From NCBI RefSeq assembly GCF_017491605.1, contig NZ_JAFGYY010000002.1:1-64000 (forward strand): DNA of 64,000 nt, in the 5' to 3' direction. Within the stretch, counting starts at the first letter, position 1. The number at the start of each line of letters is the position of its first letter. The position numbers were made by a program, and so were the translations under genes. This DNA is from Pseudomonas sp. 30_B (GTDB taxonomy: Bacteria; Pseudomonadota; Gammaproteobacteria; Pseudomonadales; Pseudomonadaceae). Below are positions 35,295 to 43,218 of the stretch, in pieces. The notes beneath the pieces are model-generated. The model was given only the letters and a program-made list of their open reading frames with translations. It made no database searches and was not told the origin of the DNA.

Positions 35295-36731
35295 ATGAAA
35301 CCCGCCCGCCTGCGTGCCGACATCCTGGCAGGACTGACCACGTCCTTCGCCCTGGTCCCCGAGTGCATCGCCTTTGCCCTGGTCGCCCACCTCAACCCGC
35401 TGATGGGGCTGTATGGCGCTTTCATCCTCTGCACCCTGACCGCGCTGTTCGGCGGGCGGCCCGGCATGGTCTCCGGCGCGGCCGGTTCGATGGCGGTGGT
35501 GATAGTCGCCCTGGTGGTGCAGCACGGCGTGCAATACCTGCTGGCCACGGTGCTGCTCGGCGGCCTGGTGATGATTGCCTTCGGCCTGTTGCGCCTGGGC
35601 AAGCTGGTGCGGATGGTGCCGCACCCGGTGATGCTGGGCTTCGTCAACGGGCTGGCGATCGTCATCGCGCTGGCGCAGCTGGAGCATTTCAAGGACGGCG
35701 AACACTGGCTCAGCGGCAACCCGCTGTACCTGATGCTCGGCCTCGTGGCGCTGACCATGGCGGTGGTCTATCTGCTGCCGCGCCTGACCCGCGCGGTGCC
35801 GCCGGCGCTGGTGGCGATCCTCGGCGTGGGCCTGCTGGTCTACCTGTTCGGCCTGCCCACCCGCACCCTGGGCGACATGGCGCACATCGCCGGCGGCCTG
35901 CCGCAGTTCGCCCTGCCGGACATCCCCTGGAACCTGGACACCCTGCGGATCATCGTGCCCTATGCCTTCCTCATGGCGATGGTCGGCATCCTGGAAACCC
36001 TGCTGACCCTCAACCTCACCGACGAGATCACCGAGAGCCGGGGCTTCCCCGACCGCGAGTGCGTGGCGCTCGGTGGCGCCAACATCGTCTCCGGGCTGTT
36101 CGGCGGCATGGGCGGTTGCGCCATGATCGGGCAGACGGTAATCAACCTGAGCTCCGGCGGCCGTGGCCGGCTGTCGGGCGTGGTGGCCGGGGTGATGATC
36201 CTGCTCTTCGTGCTGTTCCTCTCGCCGCTGATCGAGCGCATCCCGCTGGCGGCGCTGGTGGGCGTGATGTTCGTGGTGTCGCAGCAGACCTTCGCCTGGG
36301 CCTCGCTGCGGGTGCTGAACAAGGTGCCGCTGAGCGACGTGCTGGTGATCATTGCGGTGACCGCGATTACCGTGGCCACCGACCTTGCCATCGCCGTGTT
36401 CTGCGGCATCGTAATCGCCGCCCTGGACTTCGCCTGGAAGCACGCCCGCGAGCTGTACGCCGACGTGCATGACGAGGCCGATGGCAGCCGGCTCTACCGC
36501 GTGCATGGCACGCTGTTCTTCGCCTCCACCACGCCCTTCCTCAACCGGTTCGACCCGGCGGGCGACCCGCAGCAGGTCACCCTGGACTGCGCGCACCTGA
36601 GCTTCGTCGACTACTCGGCCATCGCCGCGCTGAAGACGCTGCGCGAGCGTTATGCCCGGGCGGGCAAGCACCTGCGTGTGGTGCATCTGTCGGAGCGCTG
36701 CAAGCAGTTGCTCAAGCGCGCCGGGGAGTAG
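35295..36731 (+). CDS. SulP/SLC26 family anion transporter with STAS domain
   Basis: A 478-aa inner-membrane transporter. The start ATG at 35295 gives MKPARLRADILAGLTTSFALVPECIAFA, the conserved SulP opening. About 14 hydrophobic segments are followed by a cytoplasmic STAS domain (about residues 395-478, with LDCAHLSFVDYSAIAALKTL). It probably moves sulfate, bicarbonate or another anion. The GFVNGLAIVIALAQLEHF segment is common to the clade that includes bacterial bicarbonate transporters; the ion cannot be fixed. It ends just before a UUCG-capped hairpin. Confidence 0.88.
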   Translation: MKPARLRADILAGLTTSFALVPECIAFALVAHLNPLMGLYGAFILCTLTALFGGRPGMVSGAAGSMAVVIVALVVQHGVQYLLATVLLGGLVMIAFGLLRLGKLVRMVPHPVMLGFVNGLAIVIALAQLEHFKDGEHWLSGNPLYLMLGLVALTMAVVYLLPRLTRAVPPALVAILGVGLLVYLFGLPTRTLGDMAHIAGGLPQFALPDIPWNLDTLRIIVPYAFLMAMVGILETLLTLNLTDEITESRGFPDRECVALGGANIVSGLFGGMGGCAMIGQTVINLSSGGRGRLSGVVAGVMILLFVLFLSPLIERIPLAALVGVMFVVSQQTFAWASLRVLNKVPLSDVLVIIAVTAITVATDLAIAVFCGIVIAALDFAWKHARELYADVHDEADGSRLYRVHGTLFFASTTPFLNRFDPAGDPQQVTLDCAHLSFVDYSAIAALKTLRERYARAGKHLRVVHLSERCKQLLKRAGE

Positions 36732-36759
36732 GGCGTACAACCGTTCGCGGTTGTACGCC
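36732..36759. terminator. Hairpin between convergent genes, likely bidirectional terminator
   Basis: A perfect 12-bp stem GGCGTACAACCG / CGGTTGTACGCC closed by a TTCG tetraloop. It lies exactly between the stops of the SulP gene and the convergent DUF2938 gene. Short T-runs flank it. Confidence 0.8.
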
Positions 36760-36770
36760 GTTTCAACCAG

Positions 36771-37274
36771 CTACCCGGCGCTGACAGCGACGGACACCAG
36801 CGCCCCAATATAGAGGCCGAAACCGAACACCAGGTGCGTGGCCAGGCTCTTGACCCGCGCCTTGCCCGGCGCCGGCGTCCGGGAGGCGGCGATGCCCAGG
36901 CCCAGCGCGGGCTGCATCACCAGGTAGGGCAGGGCGACCGTGACCAGGCCGAACAGCAGGGCCGGCAGCGGACCGGGCCGGGACAGCCAGTCGGGGCCGC
37001 TCAGCACCAGCAGCGCGGCAGCGAAGCCGATGCCGATCAGGTAGTGGGCGATCCAGCCCAGCGCCCGTTCGCCGACAACGGGCGCGGCCTTGCCGATGGC
37101 TTGGTGGCGGAAGCGGCCATGGCGCATATGGCCGATCCAGCGGCCGACCAGGGCGTAGTCCAGCGAAGGGACGCCAAACACGCGCTTGAGCAGCAGCGCC
37201 CAGCCATCCATCAGCAGGGTGGCGACGATGCCGATGAGCAGGCTGTGAAGCAGGAAGGTGATGATCGGGTTCAT
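36771..37274 (-). CDS. DUF2938 family membrane protein
   Basis: A 167-aa integral membrane protein with four predicted helices, beginning MNPIITFLLHSLLIGIVATLLMD at ATG 37274 with AGGAG upstream. The segments LLKRVFGVPSLDYALVGRWIGHMRHG and PYLVMQPALGLGIAASRTP are family hallmarks. No function is known. It is divergent from a MerR regulator across 74 bases containing a perfect palindrome, so it is very likely the regulator's target. Confidence 0.85.
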   Translation of the reverse strand: MNPIITFLLHSLLIGIVATLLMDGWALLLKRVFGVPSLDYALVGRWIGHMRHGRFRHQAIGKAAPVVGERALGWIAHYLIGIGFAAALLVLSGPDWLSRPGPLPALLFGLVTVALPYLVMQPALGLGIAASRTPAPGKARVKSLATHLVFGFGLYIGALVSVAVSAG

Positions 37275-37325
37275 GCGGGGCTCCTGAACGAGTATGGTGA
37301 AACTCCGATCAACACAGCATTCCAG

Positions 37326-37341
37326 CTCAAGTCGACTTGAG
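37326..37341. promoter_or_regulatory. Candidate MerR-family operator and promoter
   Basis: CTCAAGTCGACTTGAG is a perfect 16-bp palindrome, very similar to known SoxR-type boxes. On the minus strand, TTGACC (37346-37341) precedes it and AATGCT follows after a 19-base spacer, the long-spacer promoter geometry typical of MerR activators. It would drive the DUF2938 gene. Confidence 0.65.
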
Positions 37342-37348
37342 GTCAAGC

Positions 37349-37825
37349 ATGAAGGAAATGGATATCGGCCAGGTGGCGCGCTGGTCCGGCCTGCCGGTTT
37401 CGACCCTGCGTTACTACGAGGAGAAGGGGCTGATCCGCTCCATCGGCCGCAACGGCATGCGCCGGGTGTTCAGCGACGAGGTGCTGTCGCGCCTCTCACT
37501 GATCGCGCTGGGCCGCGAGGCGGGGTTCTCCCTGGAGGAGATCGGCGCCATCTTCGTCGGCGGCGCGCGGCCGGTGATCGATCGCGATCTGCTGCGGGAG
37601 AAGGCCGATGAGCTGGACCGCAACATCCGCCGGCTCAGCGCGATCCGCGACAGCCTGCGCCACGCCGCCGAGTGCCAGGCGCCGGATCACCTGGCCTGCC
37701 CGAAATTCCAGCGGCTGATGAACGTCGCCATCCGCGCCACGTCCCGTGGGCGATCGGAAAAGCCGCGCAGGGTGGTCCGTCAGTCCCGTGGCCGTGGCGG
37801 CGACAGCGAGGCGCCGGCGACGTAG
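37349..37825 (+). CDS. MerR family transcriptional regulator
   Basis: A 158-aa MerR regulator. The N-terminal winged helix DIGQVARWSGLPVSTLRYYEEKGLI is followed by a dimerisation helix and a C-terminal segment with two cysteines (AECQAPDHLACPKF) that could bind a metal or sense redox state. The start is ATG 37349, with GAGG six bases upstream; part of that ribosome site lies in the operator, so it probably autoregulates. Its 3' end overlaps the stop of the convergent MFS gene by 46 bases. Confidence 0.88.
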   Translation: MKEMDIGQVARWSGLPVSTLRYYEEKGLIRSIGRNGMRRVFSDEVLSRLSLIALGREAGFSLEEIGAIFVGGARPVIDRDLLREKADELDRNIRRLSAIRDSLRHAAECQAPDHLACPKFQRLMNVAIRATSRGRSEKPRRVVRQSRGRGGDSEAPAT

Positions 37826-38973
37826 AAGAAAGCGCCGATGACGATGCAGCCGGCGAGCATCACGAACACCCAGTGTGGCGCCCACAGGCTCAGGACGAAG
37901 CCGACCAGCACCGGGCCGGCGGCGCCGCCGAGGTTCGACAGGTTCTGCGTGCCGTAGTACACGCCGCGCAGGTGCGGCGGGGCGATGCGGTCGATGAACA
38001 TGTACTCGGCGGGGATCACGATGATCTCGCCGAGGGTGAACACCACCATCGCCAGCCCCCAGTGCACCACGTTCTGCGACAGGCCGAAGCCGACGATACC
38101 CAGCACGAACAGCCCCAGCCCGACGATCAGCCAGCGCTGCAGGTGGTCGTTGTCGATGCGCTTGCCCAGCAGGTACTGCAGGGCGAGCACCGAGACCGCG
38201 TTGACCCCCAGCAGCGTCTGGATCACCTGGTAGGCGTACTCCGTGCTGCTGGTGCTTACCAGATACTGCGACAGGTAGGCGGAGAACTGGCCGAACACCA
38301 CGGCGGTGAGCACGCCGCCGACGGTGAAGTACATCAGTCGATGGTCCCTGGACAGTACGCCCATCACCGCGACGAAGGAGGGCGGCGCGCTGCCCCCGGC
38401 CGGGCGCATGTCGCGGTCGCCGTAACGCAGGAAGGCCAGCAGGAAAACGACGCCGAGGGCGGCGGAGACCGTGAACGGCAGCATCTGGCTGACATGGGCC
38501 AGCGCCGCACCGATGAAGGGACCGATGGCGTAGGCGAGGTTGATCAGGGTGTAGCGGATGGAGAAGGCGCGGCCCTGCTCCCCCGCCGCGAGCAGGCGGC
38601 CGAACAGGGTCTTCACCACCACGTCGGTGACCGAATAGGCGAAGTTGAAGCCGAGCAGGAACACGAAGAACAGCCACAACTGCCGGGTCAGCAGCATGCC
38701 GAGGAAGGCGGCGACGAAGCACAGGCCGAAGCCGAGGATCAGCCGGAAGCCCGGCTGGCGGTCGATCAGGTAGCCGCCGTAGAGGCTCAGCAGCGCACCG
38801 CCGAACAGCGAACCGCCCATGACCAGGCCGATGCGGTCGACGGGCAGGTCGAAACGGATCGACAGGTAGATGACCAGGTAGGGCAGGGTGATGCCGCGCG
38901 CCAGGGTCAGCAGGAAGGTGGCGCAGAGCAGCAGGTTGACCTGGAGCGGATAACGCTTGAGCGCGGCGAGCAT
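37780..38973 (-). CDS. Major facilitator superfamily transporter (MdtH-like)
   Basis: A 397-aa MFS protein with 12 predicted helices from ATG 38973 (MLAALKRYPLQVNLLLCATF). The loop after helix 2 has the variant GGYLIDRQPGFR of the MFS A-motif. Similarity in pattern to MdtH/YceL-type drug exporters is clear, but the substrate is unknown. GAGG is six bases before the start. Its last 15 codons overlap, antisense, the end of the MerR gene. Confidence 0.85.
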   Translation of the reverse strand: MLAALKRYPLQVNLLLCATFLLTLARGITLPYLVIYLSIRFDLPVDRIGLVMGGSLFGGALLSLYGGYLIDRQPGFRLILGFGLCFVAAFLGMLLTRQLWLFFVFLLGFNFAYSVTDVVVKTLFGRLLAAGEQGRAFSIRYTLINLAYAIGPFIGAALAHVSQMLPFTVSAALGVVFLLAFLRYGDRDMRPAGGSAPPSFVAVMGVLSRDHRLMYFTVGGVLTAVVFGQFSAYLSQYLVSTSSTEYAYQVIQTLLGVNAVSVLALQYLLGKRIDNDHLQRWLIVGLGLFVLGIVGFGLSQNVVHWGLAMVVFTLGEIIVIPAEYMFIDRIAPPHLRGVYYGTQNLSNLGGAAGPVLVGFVLSLWAPHWVFVMLAGCIVIGAFFYVAGASLSPPRPRD

Positions 38974-39079
38974 TCCTTGCCTCGGCAGTGGCGAAACGGT
39001 GTGCCCCGATCCTAGCAGCACCACGATGGTGCGGCGCAATCGCCGAGGGCCCTGGCGGCCCCCCGGCGTGCACGCAGCC

Positions 39080-39295
39080 TCAGCCGGCGGTCTTCTTTTC
39101 CCTGGCGCGCAGGGCCTTGACCGTCTCGCCACCCACGCCCCAGCTGTCGGTGGGGATCTCCTGAATCACCACGAAGGTGCTCGCCGGCGGCTTTCTCAGC
39201 ACGCGTTCCAGCAGTTCGGTCACGCCTTCAATCAACTGGCGGCGTTCCTCGGCGGTCACCCCTTCATCGGTGACCTGGATGTTCACGTAGGGCAT
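39080..39295 (-). CDS. 4-oxalocrotonate tautomerase family enzyme
   Basis: A 71-aa small tautomerase. The mature N-terminus would be Pro1 after Met removal (PYVNIQVTDEGVT), the catalytic base of the superfamily. The segment RQLIEGVTELLERVLRKPPASTFVVIQEI is typical, and the Arg in VLRKPP fits the substrate-binding position. It isomerises keto-enol substrates as a hexamer. It lies 21 bases downstream of the SDR gene on the same strand, so the two form an operon opposite a LysR gene. Confidence 0.9.
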   Translation of the reverse strand: MPYVNIQVTDEGVTAEERRQLIEGVTELLERVLRKPPASTFVVIQEIPTDSWGVGGETVKALRAREKKTAG

Positions 39296-39316
39296 CTCGG
39301 ATTCTCCTTGGGTTTG

Positions 39317-40051
39317 TTACCAGGTGCCGGTGGTGGAACCACCGTCGACGTTGAGGATGGCACCGGTGACGAAGGTCGAGTCGGTCAGGTAGAGCACGGC
39401 GTCGACGACGTCCTGCGGCGTACCGATCCTGCCGGTGGGCGCAAGGCCGCCGAGGAAGGCGCGGGTCTGCTCATCGGTGGCGTGCATCGGGGTCTGGATG
39501 ATCCCCGGCGCCACGGCGTTGACCTGCACGTGCGACCCCGCCAGCTCCAGGGCCAGGCCGCGCACTGCGCTGTTCAGGCCGCCCTTGATCAGGACCGGCA
39601 GCAGCGCCGGCACCTTGGCGTTGGGCTGCATGGCGATGGCGGCGGTGATGGTGACGATGTGCCCGGAGCCATTGGCGGCCATATGCTTCGCGGCGGCCTG
39701 GGATGGGTAGAAGAAGCCCTTGAGGTTGGTGTCGACGATGCGCTCGACCTCCGCCTCGCTGTACTCGGTCACCGGCTTGGCGATGAAGATGCCGGCGTTG
39801 TTGACCAGGATGTCCACCGTGCCGAAGGCCTCGGTGGCCTGGGCGAACAGGCGCCGGGCGGTTTCCGGTTGGGCGATGTCGCCTTCCACCAGCAGGAAGT
39901 TGGCCGGGTTGCCCAGCTTCTGTGCGGCCTCCTGCAGGCGGGCCAGGCTGCGGGCGTTGCCCACCACGTTGTAGCCGCGCGCCAGGTAGGCCTCGGCGAT
40001 GGCGAAGCCCAGGCCGCTGGAGGCGCCGGTGACGATGACGGTCTTGCTCAT
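39317..40051 (-). CDS. SDR family protein lacking the catalytic Tyr
   Basis: A 244-aa short-chain dehydrogenase fold from ATG 40051. Cofactor motifs are present: TGASSGLG (8-15), NNAG (84-87) and conserved Asn109. The active site is not standard. Lys156 is in place (LIKGG), but the residue four positions earlier is Pro152 instead of Tyr, and the usual Ser near 139 is Ala. It may bind NAD(P)(H) without normal dehydrogenase chemistry or use other residues. It is the first gene of an operon with the tautomerase, divergent from a LysR regulator 132 bases away. Confidence 0.85.
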   Translation of the reverse strand: MSKTVIVTGASSGLGFAIAEAYLARGYNVVGNARSLARLQEAAQKLGNPANFLLVEGDIAQPETARRLFAQATEAFGTVDILVNNAGIFIAKPVTEYSEAEVERIVDTNLKGFFYPSQAAAKHMAANGSGHIVTITAAIAMQPNAKVPALLPVLIKGGLNSAVRGLALELAGSHVQVNAVAPGIIQTPMHATDEQTRAFLGGLAPTGRIGTPQDVVDAVLYLTDSTFVTGAILNVDGGSTTGTW

Positions 40052-40183
40052 GATCGAATCTCCTGAAGGTGAGGCGGGGCGGTGTGCCCGCGTCGTGGAG
40101 GTCAATCTAGGTTGCAAGCGCTACTTGAAAAATGGGGTTCATGGCATTTGAATTGATACCTCATGTAATGAATCGGTTGCGCC

Positions 40184-41098
40184 ATGACCCGCCATTTCGA
40201 CGACCTGCAACTGGGCAGCATCGAGCTGTTCTGCCTCGCCGCGGAAACCGGCAGCTTCACCGCCGCCGCCAACGAGGCCGGCATCACCCCCGCGGCGGTG
40301 AGCCGCTCGGTGGCGCGCCTGGAGGAGCGCCTGGGCGTGCGCCTGTTCGTCCGCACCACGCGGCAGATGCGCCTGACCGAGGGCGGGCGCAACTACTTCG
40401 AGCAGTGCCGCCAGGCCCTGGGTCAACTGGTGGATGCCGAGCGCGAGGTCACCGGCGGCCAGAGCGTGCCGTCCGGCCGGTTGCGCATCAGCGTGCCGAC
40501 ACCCTACGCGCATTACCGCCTGCTGCCGCTGTTGCCGGAGTTCCGCCGGCGCTACCCGCAGGTGACGCTGGACATCCACGTCAGCAACCGCAACATCGAT
40601 TTTGCCGACGAGGGGTATGACCTCGCGGTACGCGGCCGCGAGCCGGCGGATTCGAGCCTGGTGGCGCGGCGCCTGGAAGATGCCGAACTGGTGATCGTGG
40701 GCACGCCGGAATACCTGCGCCGCGCCGGCACGCCGCAGACACCGGACGACCTCGCCCGCCACGACTGCATCCAGTACGACCTGCCCAGCACCGGACGCCC
40801 GGTGCCCTGGTCATTCCGGATCAATGGCCGGGCCGTGGAAGTGGAAACCTCCGGTAATTGCACCGTATTGGAAGACCACCTGGCCACCGCGACGCTGGTG
40901 AAGCATGGCGGCGGGTTGATGCAGGCCTATCGCTTCACCGTACAGGCGGAGCTGGCGGCCGGCGAGCTGGTGGAGGTGCTGCGCGACTACGGCGGCACCA
41001 CGCGCCCCTTCCTGCTGATCTACCCTCACGCCCGGCACGTGCCGTCGCGGGTGCGGGCGTTCATCGAGTTCATGCTGGAGCAGCGGCAGGGGCGCTAG
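40184..41098 (+). CDS. LysR family transcriptional regulator
   Basis: A 304-aa LysR protein. The N-terminal helix-turn-helix (FCLAAETGSFTAAANEAGITPAAVSRSVARLEERLG, quoted in part) is followed by a type-2 periplasmic-binding-like effector domain of the AaeR/DsdC-like LTTR_8 kind. The divergent layout makes the SDR-tautomerase operon its likely target; the 132-base interval contains AT-rich bases near 40100-40175 where an operator could lie. It is convergent with the SnoaL-like gene. Confidence 0.9.
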   Translation: MTRHFDDLQLGSIELFCLAAETGSFTAAANEAGITPAAVSRSVARLEERLGVRLFVRTTRQMRLTEGGRNYFEQCRQALGQLVDAEREVTGGQSVPSGRLRISVPTPYAHYRLLPLLPEFRRRYPQVTLDIHVSNRNIDFADEGYDLAVRGREPADSSLVARRLEDAELVIVGTPEYLRRAGTPQTPDDLARHDCIQYDLPSTGRPVPWSFRINGRAVEVETSGNCTVLEDHLATATLVKHGGGLMQAYRFTVQAELAAGELVEVLRDYGGTTRPFLLIYPHARHVPSRVRAFIEFMLEQRQGR

Positions 41099-41107
41099 CG
41101 GCGGCTA

Positions 41108-41545
41108 TCAGTGCGCCGGTGCCTTCTGCGTGGCCAGATAGCCGCCCAGGCGCCGGCCCATCTCCTCGCCGAGGGCCTGCAGGCCGCTCATGGGGCGGAT
41201 CATCACCTCGAACTCGACGATCTTGCCGGTCTCGTCGAAGCGGATCATGTCGATGCCCTTGAGGTCGCGGCCGTTGACCTGGGCGCTGAATTCCAGGACC
41301 ACGCTCAGGCCGTCGGCGGTGGCCAGCTGGCGGTGATAGACGAAATTGCCGAACACCTGCAGCACGGTGCCGAGGATGGTCGCGGCCACCGGCGCGCCGG
41401 GGTAGGGCGTGTGGGCCATGGGCGAGCGGAACACGATGTTCGGTGCCAGCAGTTCCGGCAGGTTGGAGAAGTCCTTGCGGGCAACCATCTGGTGCCAGCG
41501 CTCCAGCGAAGCGGCGGCGTGGGTGTTCAGGTTGAGGGCGGACAT
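41108..41545 (-). CDS. NTF2/SnoaL-like domain protein
   Basis: A 145-aa single-domain protein of the nuclear transport factor 2 fold: ERWHQMVARKDFSNLPELLAPNIVFRSP, later FDETGKIVEFEVMIRPMSGLQALGEEM. It has a strong ribosome site (AGGAGGT) before ATG 41545. Members act as small-molecule isomerases, hydrolases or binding proteins. No substrate evidence is present here. It is likely monocistronic. Confidence 0.85.
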   Translation of the reverse strand: MSALNLNTHAAASLERWHQMVARKDFSNLPELLAPNIVFRSPMAHTPYPGAPVAATILGTVLQVFGNFVYHRQLATADGLSVVLEFSAQVNGRDLKGIDMIRFDETGKIVEFEVMIRPMSGLQALGEEMGRRLGGYLATQKAPAH

Positions 41546-41689
41546 GGGATTACCTCCTGATCGCTCTTGTCGTTTGATCAGGACGATACGGCCGCGCGCC
41601 GGACCTGCTCAATGATCGGAAATGACAGAAGACTGATCCTGCTGCGCAGTTGCCCGGCGGCCGACGCGCAGCAGATCGCAAGCAGGTTC

Positions 41690-42193
41690 TCAGTGGGTCC
41701 AGGGATTGATGAAGAAGCTCGCCAGTTGCGGATCGTCGCCCGGATCGACGTGCTTGACCGGCCGCGGCAGGGCACCCAGCACCGCCTTCCAGAACGCCGC
41801 CGCCAGGGCGTCGCCCGTGTAGTAGCGCACCAGCCAGGGGCCAGGGTTCTCCAGCAGCACGCGGGTGACGACGGTGCGGCCGACGCCCTGGCGGCGGTAC
41901 TTCTTCAGCACGAACACGTCCGCCAGCTCCAGCGCGTCGATACCCGGCAATTCGCTGCCCTCGATCAGCACGAAGCCGGCGATGAAACCGTCGACCAGGA
42001 TCAGGTTGGCGCTCCACTCCGGCTCGCTCCAGTAGCGCGCCAGGTGCTCCTCGTGGATGTAGAAGCGGCCGTCCACTTCCACGTCCTCCTGTTCCCAGTC
42101 CGAGGACTCGTAGGCGTAGAACTGGTAGAGGTTGCGGATCAGCTCGATGTGTTCCGGGCCGGTGGGTACCAGTTCGATGGGATGCTCGGTCAT
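41690..42193 (-). CDS. GNAT family N-acetyltransferase
   Basis: A 167-aa GNAT enzyme. The acetyl-CoA binding motif A is LADVFVLKKYRRQGVGRTVVTRVL (about 90-113, R/Q-x-x-G-x-A type with RRQGVG). The acidic N-terminal part (YESSDWEQEDVEVDGRFY) may shape the acceptor site. Acceptor unknown. Confidence 0.85.
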   Translation of the reverse strand: MTEHPIELVPTGPEHIELIRNLYQFYAYESSDWEQEDVEVDGRFYIHEEHLARYWSEPEWSANLILVDGFIAGFVLIEGSELPGIDALELADVFVLKKYRRQGVGRTVVTRVLLENPGPWLVRYYTGDALAAAFWKAVLGALPRPVKHVDPGDDPQLASFFINPWTH

Positions 42194-42237
42194 GTCGATG
42201 CTCGCGGCGGTGCGCGGGGCGCACGGCGGGGAAGGGC

Positions 42238-42262
42238 TATCAGGTAAGAGATATCAGGTAAG
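42238..42262. repeat. Short tandem duplication (14-bp period)
   Basis: TATCAGGTAAGAGA is followed by TATCAGGTAAG, in the gap between the GNAT start and the LysR stop. Probably a neutral slippage product. Confidence 0.7.
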
Positions 42263-42309
42263 TGTCGCGCAAACCGCCGGCATTGCCAGCGGCGCTGCGG
42301 GGGTGTCCG

Positions 42310-43170
42310 TCAGATCATCGGGTCCCAGCGCTGCGACCAGTCCGGGTCCTGCGCCACCAACTCGCGCAGCAGGGTGAAGGCCTGTTGCAGCGCCTGGGAG
42401 TCGCGGTCGCGGGAGTACACGAGGTAGGTCGGGTAGCTGAACTCAGGCGCCTTGGGCACGCGACGCAGCACCTTGCGGTCCAGGTAGCTCTGCACCACCC
42501 GCGTGCGGAAGTAGCCCGAGCCGCCGTTCTCCAGGATGTACTGCAGGGCCAGCGGGCCGAGGTTGAAGGATACCGGCGCCTTGGACAGCTCCGGCAGGGC
42601 ACTGTCGTGCAGTTGGCGGAAGCCTTCGCCCCAGTCGATGTAGACGTAGGGCTCCGGGTTCTGCGCGCGCACCAGGATCAGCTTTTCCTCCAGCAGCTGT
42701 TCCACCTGCATCCCCGGCCAGTAGGTCGGGTGGTAGACCAGCGCCGCGTCGAGCACGCCCAGTTCCAGCTGGCGCAGCAGGCTCTGGCCGTCGCCGATCT
42801 CGGCGCGCACCGCGTGGTCGCCGATCACCTGGCGGATGCGGCTGACCCAGCGCAGCATCAGCGGGTTGCACAGGCTCACCTCGCCGCCGATGTGCAGCAC
42901 GTTGTGGATGCCCTCGGGCAACGGCAGGTCGCGTTGGGCGGACTCCCAGGTCTGCAGGATCTGGTTGGCGTAGGTGACGAAGGCCTCGCCGTCCGGGGTC
43001 AGACGCGCGCCGGCGCGGTTGCGCACGAACAGCGTGCAGTTGAGGTGCGCCTCCAGTTTCTGCACCCGCGCGGTGACGGCGGTCTGGGTGATGTGCATGC
43101 GTTCGGCGGCGGCGACGAAGCTGCCGTGGCGGACGATTTCCAGGAAGGTGCGGGTGAGGTCGATGTCCAT
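42310..43170 (-). CDS. LysR family transcriptional regulator
   Basis: A 286-aa LysR protein: MDIDLTRTFLEIVRHGSFVAAAERMHITQTAVTARV (quoted in part) is the DNA-binding helix-turn-helix, followed by an effector domain from about residue 90. No divergent gene is adjacent; it is transcribed in the same direction as the GNAT gene downstream and the HPP-CBS gene lies behind it, so the target is unclear. Its ligand is unknown. Confidence 0.88.
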   Translation of the reverse strand: MDIDLTRTFLEIVRHGSFVAAAERMHITQTAVTARVQKLEAHLNCTLFVRNRAGARLTPDGEAFVTYANQILQTWESAQRDLPLPEGIHNVLHIGGEVSLCNPLMLRWVSRIRQVIGDHAVRAEIGDGQSLLRQLELGVLDAALVYHPTYWPGMQVEQLLEEKLILVRAQNPEPYVYIDWGEGFRQLHDSALPELSKAPVSFNLGPLALQYILENGGSGYFRTRVVQSYLDRKVLRRVPKAPEFSYPTYLVYSRDRDSQALQQAFTLLRELVAQDPDWSQRWDPMI

Positions 43171-43218
43171 TCAGGGGCTTCTGCGCGAATCAGGCGGCCA
43201 GTTTAGCGGAAAGTGCGG

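Noticed and set aside
34227..36740. 837-aa minus-strand open frame
   Set aside because: It is antisense to the ATP-grasp and SulP genes, rich in His, Gln and Arg, and lacks any domain; a shadow of GC-rich third-codon bias.
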